A stretch of 64,000 nt of DNA from positions 10,785,275-10,849,274 of the forward strand of contig CM076653.1 in NCBI GenBank assembly GCA_038496675.1, given 5' to 3'. The notes under the pieces are model-generated. The model made no database searches. It was not told the origin of the DNA and worked only from the letters and a program-made list of their open reading frames with translations. Position 1 is the stretch's first letter. Each line of letters begins with the position of its first letter. Shown here piece after piece: positions 25,911 through 39,500 of this stretch. Source of the DNA: Rachycentron canadum. Its lineage: Eukaryota > Chordata > Actinopteri > Carangiformes > Rachycentridae. The position numbers and the translations under genes are program-made.

Positions 25911-28900
25911 ATCAAATCTTTATTTGCTGTATAAATTTAGTTCACTCCTCTGTGCAGCCCTGGAGCTTTTTTTTTTTATTTATTTGAGTCCAGATGCCAG
26001 ATGCGTTTGTGATGCACTGCTGTGATTACAAAGATTATAGTGTTTTTTTTTCTGTTAAATGCCAGAGAGATGCCAAGAGTTAGTGTCATTCCACAGCTTT
26101 CTCATGTGAGTCTTGTGCGAGTCGTTTGCTCGTAATTTCATACAAAGCGTCTCTTTCATTATGACATTCATGTCAGATTGTAGATTACACCGAACAATTC
26201 CTGCAATGCTTTCAATTCCATCGTAAATGTTGCAATACTGTTGTTTCTGCAACGCATATTAATGTTGAATCAGTTAATTGTTAAAACAGGTTTGATTTTA
26301 TAGATTCAAATCTCCTTCACCGAGAAATCTTTCTTTATTTTGAGAAATGTGAAACGTTTGTTCTGTAAAAGCTGATTAAACAAGATTCAGATTATGTTTT
26401 TGATTTGAAGTTTTGCTTTCAATAAAAATGATTCAAACAACATGAAGGTGTGTCGGGACCGTTTGAGTGGATGGATCAGTTTACTAAAACGATCTAATCC
26501 TGCAAATCCCAGCTTTTAACGTGTGCACACAATCGTTTTGGGATATTTTTATCTAAAGAAAGCTCATTTACACTGAATTAGACTCATTCCCTTTTCCACT
26601 TGATTAGGAAACACACTGAGCACAGCTGAGACTGGTGGGAACGTCATTTGATTTGTAAACCTTTGGAAAAATGTCAGTTTATCCTGAGGGGAGCATGAAC
26701 GTTTTTAAGATTTATGACACGTAGTTGAGACATTTCAATTTGAAAAAAATCCACCAATGATGTAAACTTCATTTCGGCATAAGATGAGAAGTCAGGAGAT
26801 CATAGAAATCCACCCTTGGCCAAAGAGGTGGACCAACTGACTAACATGTTGACACTGCCTCCCTGTAGAGCATCAGCCTGTAAAATACATGTTTTACATG
26901 CAGGAATATACCTGTAATATTTTACTGTGGTGTTGACACTTTTTACATTTACATACTAGAAGATACTTCCTCCATTACTGAGGTTTAGCTGCCAAAACTC
27001 AACAAACTCCCCTTAGGGATCCATCACACCACACTGATAAACTAAATATTTCATAAAAACATGTCATCTGTGTCTCGTTGTGGTGAAGTCCATGTGTGCG
27101 TGCCATAGATTTTCTTTTACTGTGGAAGTGGATGCTTCTTATCACTCCATCAGTGCAGCAGGCTGTCTCCTGGGCCCACTGATAACGCAATCTCCCAATC
27201 TGAGGTAGGAGGGCATCAATAGTAACACCATGGAGGCTACAAGAGCCCTGGCACCAGATGAAACGAGATAAATGCAAGACCAAACCTGCCTGTTATGTAA
27301 CACTGAGATAACATACATTAGGAAGCTGTACAGGCACTTCACACTGAACTTGCTAATGCACAGTAGAGCTATTATGCTGTGCTGTGGGTGGTTTTCAGGG
27401 GCCTACACGCTCATTTCGCAGTGACTACGTGCAATGCAAAGACATCTGTCTTATAAAAGGGGGGGCGGGTCTTAATTTTTGTTTAAATGAGCTGAAGGAA
27501 TACTTGCAAATTTAAAATCATTATATACATTTTACTGTTTCTAACCCGATTTGTTTTTAATACAGAAAAAAGTGATTTCAGATTTACATGTTTACATGTT
27601 GATTTACATTCAAAGGAGCTAATTTAGCTCTTTAGCTACAGAGCTAAAGTTAGCGTCAGTAGCGGTTTACTTAGCCGTCCGGAAGAAACGTAATGTAAAC
27701 GGCAATGAAAATTAACTCATCGACAGCAAAGAGCTGTGTCTAGAGGTGGAAAGCAACCCTTTTGTTTTGACTCTATTTCTATAGCTTGCTAACCAGCGAG
27801 CCCCAACCTGGAAGGACTGCCTTCTCACTCTCCAAGCTTGTAGGCTGCCCTGAAGAAGTGGCACTGACCACAGATTGTTTTATAAAATCCTCATCTAACA
27901 TTTTATACATCCATAATCCAGCCAGAAATTGTGGTATGATAACAACACAACTTAAACGTCACTAAAGCACTTTTTTTTTTGCAACACACTGCCATACAAA
28001 TGTTTTCCAGCTGCTATAGCAGTTTCACTGTTGTTCAATTATGTTTCATTACGTTCATTAAGGCTGATGAACGCTGATGTTAGATAAACACACACACTGT
28101 CACACACACACTGTTACTGTCTTGTATTGATTAAGGTTTTGTGTTGTGACAATTGGATGGAGGGAAAACCAGGAGCTCCAGGCTAAACAGAGGAAGACAG
28201 GTATGTGAATGCTAACTCATCTTTCTCCTGTTCATACTCTCAGATCTTTATCTGCCTGTGTGACTACTGCACAGGGCATCCTCGTGTTATAAAACTAACC
28301 CAACTGGTAAATGATTAGTTGAACAGCCTCAGGCTCATCAGTGGTTGTACGTTAAGGACAGCGGGTCAGACGCTTACTCTATGGTTGGCCCTGAGAGCTC
28401 AACACACGCTGCTAGACAAGACACAAACAAATTCAGAAAACATGATCAGAAGGAAGTTTCCAGGGGCCACAAAAAAGTGCAGACACACTTGCATGGATGT
28501 ATTATAATTGTGACAGTGTGTGTATTTGGTTGTGTTGTGTGTATTTGCTGAATACCACCATTGTATTGCTCATATACGTTGGACTAATTACTTCTGTTTG
28601 TGAACAGTTGCTTTGTTCAGACACTGAAATAACCAGTTGAACATGAGTGGACATGTGTGAGCAAAATGTACTTCGTGCTACAGGCTGCAAACATTTTACT
28701 TAAACTGAAACATCGCTGGCTCATTTCATATCATCTCGCAGAGCAGGGCATTTGAGCAGCCAATCAGTGAAGAGCCTACATACCCCGAATGGAGTCACAT
28801 GTCACACATATCACACAATGATCAGCACACCATGACAATGTGACAGAAAAAAAAAAATCTACAGTAGAGAAAGTCAAAATGACAGCTGCCAGTGATCACC

Positions 28901-29343
28901 TGACATACCATCAGCACGCCGTGGAAACGAGTCATCATAGCTGCAGAGATGATGGAGACAGTCACATGTTTGTCGCACTGTAAAAAAGAGAAAATGCTGC
29001 TGATTGTTGTCTGAGGTTTGTCAGATCACAAATCTGCTTTTGTCACATGACAACTATCAGGACACCGTAAAAATATGAAACTATCCCGATACCTCGAACA
29101 CCATGAATTGCAGCTTCACTGAGGACTGTGTGTAGATGTGTATCAAACACAATGAGCAAATATGGAACATTTGTCATGTTGCTAATTTAAAGGAATTCAA
29201 AGGGTCAAAGGTCAAATCCAGGTCCATTTAGACTCCCTAACCTAACATGTGTGAGGTGAACAAAGACAACAAAGGTGCCCGCATTTACCTGCATGCACAT
29301 CAGGGGGGTGAGGTGTGTGTGTGTGTGTGTGTGTGGGGTAGGG

Positions 29344-29913
29344 GGTGAGGAGGGGGTGGGGGGGGGGGGGTGCAGGTAACCTCGGTCAGGAAGGGGAGCC
29401 TCTCCGAGCTGTCAGGAACATTTAGTGTTTTAAACTGTGCGGAGGGCAAATCTGTCACCAAGCTCAGAGACGGTCTCTCAGTGTGGGCCCCGACAGATGG
29501 GGCATCTGTAAGAATGTCAGAAATGTTTCAGGGGGGTTCGCGTGTCTTTACAACGGGTAGGAGGAACCTTTCAGAGCCATAGCTGTGTTGTCAGAAAGTA
29601 CATACTTCCTCCCTCATGACCTCGANGGTGAGGAGGGGGTGGTGGGGGGGGGGGGGGGTGCAGGTAACCTCGGTCAGGAAGGGGAGCCTCTCCGAGCTGT
29701 CAGGAACATTTAGTGTTTTAAACTGTGCGGAGGGCAAATCTGTCACCAAGCTCAGAGACGGTCTCTCAGTGTGGGCCCCGACAGATGGGGCATCTGTAAG
29801 AATGTCAGAAATGTTTCAGGGGGGTTCGCGTGTCTTTACAACGGGTAGGAGGAACCTTTCAGAGCCATAGCTGTGTTGTCAGAAAGTACATACTTCCTCC
29901 CTCATGACCTCGA
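29344..29913. repeat. Near-identical direct duplication around a single N (probable assembly artefact)
   Basis: The block 29344-29625 is repeated as 29627-29913, with the single ambiguous base N at 29626 between them. By eye the copies differ only in the length and interruption of a long G run near their starts. Both run from 'ggtgaggaggggg' to 'catgacctcga'. Sequence after 29913 continues as unique DNA. The pattern fits two overlapping contig ends placed side by side, not a biological tandem repeat. Confidence 0.9.
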
Positions 29914-31387
29914 CACTTGTCACTCCGTTCTTCAACAGAGTCACGCATGGCTGCACCACGCAAACTGATACGGCGTCACGCTGCAGACAGGCCCGACCTG
30001 CTCTCATATCAGCTCTGTTCATCAGACCTTCAGTCATATGGTGCTGACAAATAGTTGATTATGGCAGAAAAAAATCTGTAAAATAGGAGTGAAAGGTGTC
30101 TTTTAACATTCGTTTATGGGAAAGTATGAAAGCATGAAAGTGGTGTGAAACGCAGAATCCAGGAGATTTTCATCCCTGCTCACTGCTTCGGGAGCATTCA
30201 CCCTCAAAAACTAACTTGCAGGGCTTCAGGAACAAACCCATCAATCACACAGAAATGAAGTGTCAGCCAGTGAGATAGAGCGCGGCAAGGGTCAACTGTG
30301 TTTCCCTGCAGGCTGGAATAAGTCACTGTGAGACTTCAGCAGCTGCACAGAGCAGGAGGGAGAAGAAATCAGTCAAACAGGACGACAAGAACAAGTTGAG
30401 AGAGGACAGAGCATCGTTTCTTTAAAGGTAAACAGTTTGTACTTGAAGAGTTTGTACTCGAACTGAGGTCAGTTACAAAAGAAAACCGCAGGAAAACTGG
30501 AAGGTCAATCGCAATATTGGCAGATGTCAATACTTTGCCTATAGCTATACCCTTAAACACATCCCATGTGTTTTCAACAAAAAAAAAAAATGGTTTTGGC
30601 TCATGCACAGTTGTTTAAAATATATGACTGTAAAAACTAAAACTGGGTCTGTTTTTCTTCCTTTTTTAGCATTGCGTTTGACCTTTGACCTCACCTGTAA
30701 AGACCGTAGTCAGGATAATGTGTGGAGCTACATTTCTTTGGATACTCTGTTCACTATGAGGAGTCCCCAACATATTTATACACAACACACACAGCAGAGG
30801 GCAATGTTTGTGCTGTTCACTCACCAACATGAGAAGGAAAAAAAAAAAAGGAATGAGGGGAGGAGTTAGGAATTATTAAAAAATGTTGTGTCATTGAACT
30901 GAAAGTGTAAAAAAGAGACTAATTAGTGGGAAAAAAAAACAGAATAAAACCAAAGTGATTGTTTGGTGACATCTAACAACACATACAGACTTTATAATGG
31001 TTAAATTAGGTTTTAATGAAAATATGTTCAATTTTTTTCATGGTAACTGGGTTTAGATTTTTATATTTCCTGTCTGGTCCGATGGTGTTGGGAGAATCCT
31101 TAAAGTGGCTCACATCAAGGGACCACAGACCCCATCTGATCAGCTCTTTACTTGTTTTATTGACCTTTAAATGTATCATTTATTTTATTATTATTGTATG
31201 ACCATTATAGTTACACATTCTGTCATTGTGTTACTTGTCCATGGAATTGTAGTCAAAATATGGTATTCCTGTTTTTACCCTCAGGAGGCAACGGATCCCA
31301 CTTGCAGAACCACTGTTTTAAGAAGCATAGCTAATAATGTGGCTACTGCATTATAGTCAAAAATGTTAGACCTGCTGATGTTTGTTT

Positions 31388-31448
<61 letters not shown>
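31388..31448 (+). repeat. (GATA)n microsatellite
   Basis: About 14 GATA units end in a few GATG units. The repeat lies in intergenic DNA and causes a spurious SIYL-repeat open frame on the other strand. Confidence 0.95.
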
Positions 31449-32993
31449 GGATGGATGCGGAGACACTTGGCCGTTGTCACCTAGAGGTGTTTGGGTGAAT
31501 ACTAATTGGAGGGCAAGAAAGAGTCCCATTGATGACGGAGCACAATGGAGAGGCAACACAAGCAAAAACAGAAGAATCCTATTATTTCATCTTTTTTCCG
31601 CATTGGACCGTGTTTGTGTTTGTGACCGCTGCCTGCTGTCACTGCATGGAGACGACCACTCTCACAATGCAGCCCTTGTGCCCGGGGGGCACGGCAGCAG
31701 AGGAAACTAGAGCCGACACAGCTTCCTCCACTGCCCCCAGAGCCATGCGGGCAATAACAAAGATGGCTGAATGCACACTATAGTCCTCTTTGGCAACAGG
31801 CTTCTGGGAAAGGTTGGAATACACAGGCAGGCTTGTTGTGTAGGTTCAGTGATGGCCTATCACTGTATCTCCTGTATGCTACAATATGCTGTTTGACAGC
31901 AGAGGCCAAGGCTTTAGCCAGCATGCAAATTCGACTTTTTTATTGGTTATTCTAAAAATATATATAAATCACACAAATATTTTGAGCTCAAGAATTATTT
32001 AACAAAACAACTTTGCTGACAAGGAACTTTGTCTTGTCTTCAGCAATGTGATTTGTCTTAAACTTAAAATGTTATAAAGTTTTAGGGCTGAAAAAGTTTC
32101 CTGTGGGGTTTCAAGTAACATTTGGGTTGGGTCAAAAATGAGGGGCACCAGTTGGATTCTGTTGGTCTGGGTTTTGAACTCCACCTGTAACATCACTGAC
32201 AAGCTTTAAAAATCCCAATAAAACCATGTGATTTACTTCAAATATACCCTTTAAACCTTAACTGATTTTTACCAATTACCCTTCACTCATCTATTTCATT
32301 TCTGCAAAAAAAAACAAGAAAAGAAAATTTCAAAAGTCATTTATAAATGTGAATTTCTGTACTTTTTTGATAGTTAGTCAGTTATCAGTCCATTGTTCCA
32401 GGCACATTTGCAAAGTATTTCAATAAAAATGAGTAAACCTTTAAATGACTTCAGTTGCCTTTTCAGAAAAAAAAAAGAGGAAAACTGAATCAAAGAGAGC
32501 ATTTGAGACATATGGTCATTAACATCTGGAGCAGAGAGGACAACAAGCCTGTTTACACACTGTTGATCACAGATTGGACCATATGACCAGAGAGAGGAGA
32601 GCGAGGGTGTTAGAATGAACTGACAGCTGAACATTCAGGGCTTGGTCAGAGGACCAAACAGGGACAAACAGCAGCCTCTGCTTACCACAGTTATGAAATA
32701 TCCGAGAATTTTCTGATTGGACAATTAGAAAACACTGTCGTCATGTGGGACAACACAGGAGGATGACTGGACAACTGCATCTTCTCACATTCACAGGTAT
32801 TTCCTCCCTTAACCTTTGCTAAGATCAGATGAAATATAATTAACTTTGCAAATAAGATGATCCACTGTAGCTGAGATTAGTGTTGATGAAAAATACCAGG
32901 TAGCATGTGAGAATAAAGACAAAGTGAAACTTAATAGAACTCTGTTGTGTTTTCTTATGAACTGTAGGAGCTGGAAGAGTGACTACCTTCATA

Positions 32994-35900
32994 ATGAACT
33001 GTGCTGTGATTCTTCTACTAACATCAAGCTGCTTCACCTGCTCTTCAGCTTTGTATACCACCAGGAAAGCAGGTAGAGTCCCAGCAGTGTCTTGTCTGCT
33101 GCTAATAAATTGATTCATGATGGCTGATCAAATTTTAGATAAAAACGACTGTGCAAGCTGGATTTTTTTTTTTTAATTTCTCAATATTGTGCCTCGGAGT
33201 CACATGACCTGCACTAGTGTCAGATTTGGGTTTTTTTGTTAACTGTGGACTTCTCTCTCATAGCTCGACGACATGTTCAGGCCAGTCTTAAACCTCGTAC
33301 TGGACCTAGGTTGTCAGTGTTACAATAATAATGGACTGTACCGTGAGCGGCGTAATAAAAAACCTTCGGCGCCATGGTTGCTGTAACAATGGTCATGGCC
33401 TGGTTAGGTTTTGGAAAAGATGGTGATTTGGGTTAAAATAAGTAACTTATAATATAATATTTACATTATATAATACTTATTACATAATCTGCTACTTTCA
33501 CATGGGAATCGAACACGGCTCTCCTGTGTCATATTCCTGTTTCACTGACACATCCGGCCATGTGAATTCCTCCTGACGTGGACTTTGTCGCTCTATAAAC
33601 GACGTCACCACACTTTTCCCTTTGCTCCGGTCATAGTTACTACGACCACTAGACGTCGCCTAACAACAAAACTTAACTATGGATCATAATAAAAACTGCT
33701 ACTACTCTCAGTGGGTTGAGGCATGCACGATTCTTGCCTCCATCCCAGTCGCTGCCCAGGAAGCAAAATAAAACTTCCGGCCCGGTATACACAGCGGTTC
33801 CACGGCTCGAGTCTGGCCCATGTACGGCTGCATTTGGGTAGATCCTGGCTGTTATCCCCCGGTATTGACTGACAGGTGGAAGATTTTCTGAGTGTGCATC
33901 AGAATTGGTCCAGTTGTGGAAGTAACATTTGACATTTATGCTGTATATGGGCCGCACTTGGGCCGTGGAACAAGGGCAGAGGGATCTTTCTATATTTTGG
34001 TCTCACGGCCGACGTTTAAAGGGCAGTTGCACAATAGTTTCAAATTGGTCCTGACAGTATGTGAGCATATTCTTTCACATATTCTTTTTTTCAAACTACA
34101 TTCAGAAAACATGGTGCGGTTCTAATAATAAAATGTCTGATTTAATGATGACATTTGTTGGCACATACATTGACACTTGCTGGATGCTGTTTGTCCCCAG
34201 AGACCAAGAAGCTGAAGTATCTGATTGACCCGCCTGTGTACGCTGAGGTCATTGGCCGGAGGGGAAGTACTGTCACCTTGCCGTGCATGCTGAGAACCAA
34301 GCCTGACCATTACAAAGTGAAATGGACGAAGTTAGAGACGGAACATATAGGGCCGGAGAACATTATCATAATATCAAATGCACATGCCTTCAAGCCATAC
34401 GGCCATCTTGGAGCACGGGCTACTCTTCGAAAGGCTCACGCCATGGACGCCTCCTTGCTCCTCAGTCGCCTTGAGCTGGAGGATGGGGGCACGTATCGGT
34501 GTGAGCTCATCAATGGCATCGAGGATGAGAGTGTGGTTGTTACATTGAGGATTGAAGGTAACATGCAATAAGAAGACCCGTCTCTGATTTAAATGTTGAA
34601 TTGAAGTTATTTTTTTTAATAAATCTGCCAACTATCATTGGTGTAAATGGAGTAAAACGTGTGGTGGAAATGTTCACACAGCTACACTGGGGCAAAGATT
34701 TTATCGGGGCTGAGGACTTGTGTTTGGGAATCAAGTCTTTGATGACACACAGGAAAAATAGGACGTGGCAGAAGAGTAAAACATAAATACTGACTAGATG
34801 GCTTCTATTTCTAGGTCTGGTGTTCCCCTATCAGAGCAAAGACGGACGCTACAGATTCACTTTCCATGAAGCCAAGGAGGCTTGTGCTGAGCAAGATGGC
34901 ACACTAGCCACATACAGTCAACTCTACAGAGGTACCACATACTGTGTAAAGTGCTTATTATCAACCACTTCCATGTTGTCTGCAGCTGCATCAGTTCACT
35001 TACCTCAGCCTGTCTCCTCCGGCAGCCTGGACCGAGGGTCTGGACTGGTGTAATGCAGGTTGGCTCCGTGATGGAACCGTTCATTACCCCATCATCAATC
35101 CCCGACCCGTCTGTGGAGCAGAGCTGCTCCCCGGGATTCGCACTTATGGACCAAAAGATAAGGATCGCGACCGATTTGATGCTTTCTGCTTCACCTCTCA
35201 GACGTCTGGTAAGCTCTGAGTCTGTTTGGATCCGGCTCTTATCAGTTCTTGATTAGTTTTGACAGAGACCTGGAACGAAAATGGAAGCTGAAAGGAAACA
35301 CCAGTCTCCCATGTTAAAGACCCAGGCATTCTCAACCCATTCATTCAAGCTGACTTTTGTAGTGTAACAATATCATTTGTTCCTGAGAAACTGAAGTTAT
35401 ATGTCACCGGGGGACCAATGGGTGTCTTTGTCATCTGAACATATGATGCCTTTAGGATATGAACAAGGGCTTTTTTTTTTTTTTTTTTTATCAGAACAAT
35501 TAACAAGAGCTCTTTCTCACTGGGGGCATTTTGTCCTAAAGCAGGAACAGAACAGGTTTATATAGGAATATGAATAAGGGCACGAAAGCAGAATCCTGGA
35601 GCCACTTAAATGGAGACCAGCCATCACAAATGGGTTCAAAGGTCTGAGGTGCTGCCGACACATACATCGGATGTATATAACGGAGATACATTCTGCTCCA
35701 TAGGCAACATCAGCATGAACAGCTGTTTGTCCACCAGTCTTGGAAGAAACGTTGCAAGTTCAGCATCAAACAAGAGCTACCTTCTTGTTTTTCTTTGGTT
35801 TATATCACTTCATCTGTCCTAGGTTAGCATGCTAAGCAGCTAGCTCATAAAGCAATTTCATAAACAGTTTCACCCTCAATGCCAACATTTAGACCTAATA

Positions 35901-36558
35901 GTTTCTGGACCATAATCCGGGAAAATTAATTTTCTATTGCATGCCAGTGGAGCGCCACTGTTCAGTGTTCTGTGAAGGAGAGGAGTGTTGATAACTTTAT
36001 TTCACAATCATTTATTGTTTCATCAGTGGTTCTGAATGTCAGCTTTGCGTAACAACAGGCTGACCTTTAGGAGCAGATGTGTGACAGTGGGATCTGATAG
36101 TAGGTTGACAGAGGACAATAAAGTCTGTTGGTGAGACATGGTGAAAACAAGTTTATCAGTGGGAAAATACTTGGCTGTTCCTGTCCATGGAAACTTCCAC
36201 TCCAGGCAGAAAAATGAGACTAAAGATTTGGAAAATGCAAGGCCTGGATGAGTTTATATCAATCTTTCCTCCTCTCACAGGCTCTGTCTTCTACGTAGCG
36301 GGGTCCTTCTCCTTCGAACAGGCAGAACAAGCATGTAAACGTCAGGTTGCTGAGTTGGCGTTGGTCGGCCATCTGTACGCCGCCTGGCATTTCCAAAACT
36401 ATGACCAGTGTGATGGCGGATGGCTGAAAGACGGCAGCGTACGGTTCCCCATCAACAACCCCAGGAAGCGCTGTGGAGGCATCCCCGAGGCAGGGGTGCG
36501 CTCATTGGGGTTCCCGAACAAGATGACACATCTTTACGGAGCCTATTGCTATAGGTAG
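32994..36558 (+). CDS. hapln2: Hyaluronan and proteoglycan link protein 2 (5 coding exons)
   Basis: This is a secreted link protein that binds hyaluronan and a lectican G1 domain, stabilising brain perinodal and perineuronal matrix. Coding exons are 32994-33072, 34201-34557, 34815-34931, 35026-35208 and 36281-36558. All introns are GT/AG in phase 1 and the total is 337 codons, the usual length for the family. Residues 1-19 form a signal peptide (MNCAVILLLTSSCFTCSSA). The Ig-like V domain (about 27-146) has Cys55, Trp68 and Cys127 in TYRCEL. Link module 1 covers about 147-245 (EGLDWCNAGWLRDGTV, FDAFCF) and Link module 2 about 246-337 (YAAWHF, CDGGWLKDGSVRFPI), ending in the canonical YGAYCYR. 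A 5' untranslated exon ending at 32796 with an acceptor at 32967 is plausible. Linkage to bcan favours hapln2 over hapln1, hapln3 and hapln4. Confidence 0.95.
33320..33690 (+). repeat. Dispersed repeat family R1, copy 3 (hapln2 intron 1)
   Basis: This is the best match to the copy at 80-425. It shares 'gccatggttgctgtaacaa', 'ggaaaagatggtgatttgg', 'gggaatcgaacacggc', 'cctcctgacgtggactttgtc' and 'cactagacgtcgcctaacaa'. It lies between the signal-peptide exon and the Ig exon of hapln2. Confidence 0.7.
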
Positions 36559-37058
36559 CCTCAGAAAAAGCCTAAAGTGTCTCAGACCTGCACAAACCAG
36601 AACACAAACTCAGTGTCATTTACAGGAATGATCCACCAATGGGACAAATTACAGTCCCCACAAAGAAACCTCACATCTGAAGCAACAGACAATGACTGAC
36701 AAACTTTTTATATTTTGCAAAAATTGATTAGTCATATAATTAATTAGTCATATCATTTTGTCAGTCTGTGGGTGTTTATAAGTGTCAGTGTTATTTATTG
36801 AAAGGAAAGATTTTTGAGTCCAAAACAAAATTTGGTGGGTTCAGAAACTTTTAAACCCAGAAACTAGACAGAACTTTATTCATTGGCTTTAAACTTGTTT
36901 ATTTCATATCATTTTATTCTATTTCATTTTAAACCCAAGTTTTCTCAAGAAGAAATTAAGAAACAGATTTGACCGGAGTTGGACGACCATGACTTTTTGA
37001 CATAATCAGAGGCTTATTTGATCAAGCAAATTTCTTTTAGTAGAAAATTAAAATGATA

Positions 37059-37064
37059 AATAAA
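37059..37064 (+). promoter_or_regulatory. Candidate polyadenylation signal of hapln2
   Basis: The first clear AATAAA hexamer after the hapln2 stop lies about 500 bases downstream. Another lies at 37161-37166. Transcript evidence would be needed to choose. Confidence 0.35.
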
Positions 37065-39346
37065 GAGAAAATTACTTTTTATCCCAGGGTGATTGTAGCC
37101 TCCAGCAAATTGCTGGTGAATTTTGTCTGTGGATAAAACACCATTTTCAAACTCAAAAGAAATAAACAATTTAAGAAATAACATTGGTAAATTGGTAAAA
37201 CAGTGTAACAAACAGAATCCTTAGTGGAGTTTATATTGGATAACGCCAGCCTCTGTGACTAATGGAATAAATAGAGTGGAAGAAAATGGTGAAAAACACA
37301 TACACAATCACATTGCACTAAAATCTGTAATAACTTGAAACTTGGCCAGTTTGTCTATTTAACGCAACACTGAAATCATTCAAAGCAGCTAAAATCTAAT
37401 TATGGGTGAACTGGCTTATCTGTAAATTAATTACATGTAATTTAATGTTACATTAACATTATGCCTCCATATCAATGTAATGATTTAACAATGAAATATG
37501 TGTGCATTTTTAAATGTTGCCATGATGTGCAAATCTGACGTGATGAGACCTGGTGTAGATTCTAACTACGAACTAATCAGTTCAATTTGCACTAAATTTG
37601 AAGAAGAGATATTATTTTCACTTTTTTTTTTTTTTTTTACCTGTTTCCTGTCAAGCCTTGCAAACTTCCGACCATCTTTGTTCTGATTCACAACAAGTGA
37701 ATTCTTTTTGATCATGCGGCTGAATATTTTTTAATCCAGATGGTTTTAAGAATCAGTGTCAGCTAATAACCTTTTAAAAACCTGATGGTTCCCTTTGTGA
37801 CCCACATGTACTCTAAAACAGAAAGACCCCAAGTGTGGCTCTCGAACACCGTGAACTGAACACACCAGAGTTTACCTTTACCTCAGTGTTGCCTTATTCT
37901 TTATCCTTCCACACAGGCTTGTCAGCCTGTGTGATAACAGAATTGATGACAGAGAGTCTAAACCGTCTGTTAGATTTGAAGCCTTATCACTTCGGCAGCT
38001 CCTTGTCTTCGTCTCAGAAAAGTCAGTGCAGGCAACAGGGCCCAGCTCAAACTCCAACTTTACCTGGAAAATAAATGTAACAGCTGTCTTTTACGCTAAT
38101 GAGTCTTGTCACTTAAGACATTGTGTTAATTAAGAATCATATGCTCATGAGATACATTACAAATTAATATTTACAACCATACTATTTTAATGTGTTATGC
38201 TAATGTTCATTTTTATACAATTAAATCAATGAAGAACACAAAACAAAATTCAGATTACATTACAAAATTACATTTTATTTCTCTTTTTTCATTGGATCCA
38301 TTTTTACTATATTATTTCTACTTGTACATTTATATAGTTTGCGTTTTGCATCACATCAACAATTAACATGACCTGCTTTGTTACTCTCAGACAGAGGATT
38401 ATAGCGCTTACAGAAAAAGATACAGCAGATGAGCTTGTGCTTTAGTTGCATTATCAAAATATTTTGTTTGTTTTTCCTTCATTGATCCCAGAAGAAGAGC
38501 TGTGACTCCGAGGCCAGTAAAGAGTCATTTAGACACATATTTAAACTTGAACTCTCTGATTATTACTGTATGCTAATAGAAGTCTGGCCACATGTAGCCA
38601 CAGATCATATTAGCATATTAGCAAACCACAGTACAAAGTCTAAGAGACACTTGAATAAAAAGCACCAGAGGACGAGCAGAGTCAGTGATCTGCACTCTGA
38701 AAAAACGTTGGCACAGTCGACTGGTTCAGCTTCGTGCAGGTGAATCTTCATCGAGACCAGGACGATAACTGGGACAGCGCATCTGTGTGTTGAGGCAACA
38801 TTAATTCATCACAATATGTGTTAATGCCAAAGATGCATAAGAAAGCATCCCATTCACATGAGATGGCTGAGCTTCAGTTCAGATTAACTTCAGGGGAACT
38901 CTCCCCGTCTCAAACAGGAGGAACGACCAGACGTCCTGTCCCCACAAACTTGTGCTGGAAAAAAAAATAAAAAATTTCTAAAATTGTGTGTTTTAATAGA
39001 AGCTCGACATACAACATATTTTTGAGAGTGCAGACTGCAGGAAATGAAATGTTACAGCTGCTGTTCTTCAGCAGTTTTAAACACTGACACAAATCAATAC
39101 AGGGGTAAAAACAAGAAATCCTCCGGACTGCAAGTACGACACTCACATCAAACTATCAGGGACAGCAGTCTGTTACAAAAATGTTAAAATACACCGTTTA
39201 TGGCAGCAGCCGTCAAATTCAAGAATTCAACATTGTCACTGAACAGGTTGATTTTAATTTCTACGATCTATCATTTAAAAAAAAAAACAAAAAACTGTTA
39301 CATTTGGTTACAAAATGGATGTAGATTAAGTAAAGATCGCTACAGG

Positions 39347-39500
39347 TTTATTTTTTTTAAGTATGCAGTGAAGAATTTGTTTTTAAATATGTCTGGATCC
39401 CTCAACCCCACATATACTGCAACACTTTGGGACAAAATCTTTCCTATCATCTACTTTGTATGTGGTTTACATAATAGCCTACATCACAATTTGGTTTATT
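39347..39500 (-). promoter_or_regulatory. Candidate polyadenylation signals of bcan
   Basis: On the minus strand AATAAA hexamers lie at 39495-39500 and 39347-39352, about 660 and 810 bases past the bcan stop codon. Confidence 0.35.

Larger units (their letters stand above)
22331..32700. other. Intergenic region between rhbg and hapln2
   Basis: The two genes are head to head across about 11 kb. Within it I recognise a dead Tc1-like transposase, an R2 fragment, a duplicated block around an N and a GATA microsatellite. Somewhat complex stretches near 27130-27260 and 31520-31830 have no recognisable coding sense. No supported gene was found here apart from the orphan exon-like segment described under findings. 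Confidence 0.55.

Noticed and set aside
29370..29870. Two identical open frames of about 70-84 residues, suggesting a duplicated small gene
   Set aside because: The identity comes from the duplicated block around the N. There is no recognisable protein and no supporting gene structure.
34820..35256. Continuous open frames running through hapln2 exon-intron junctions
   Set aside because: They read into introns. The spliced exons 34815-34931 and 35026-35208 reproduce the Link module exactly.
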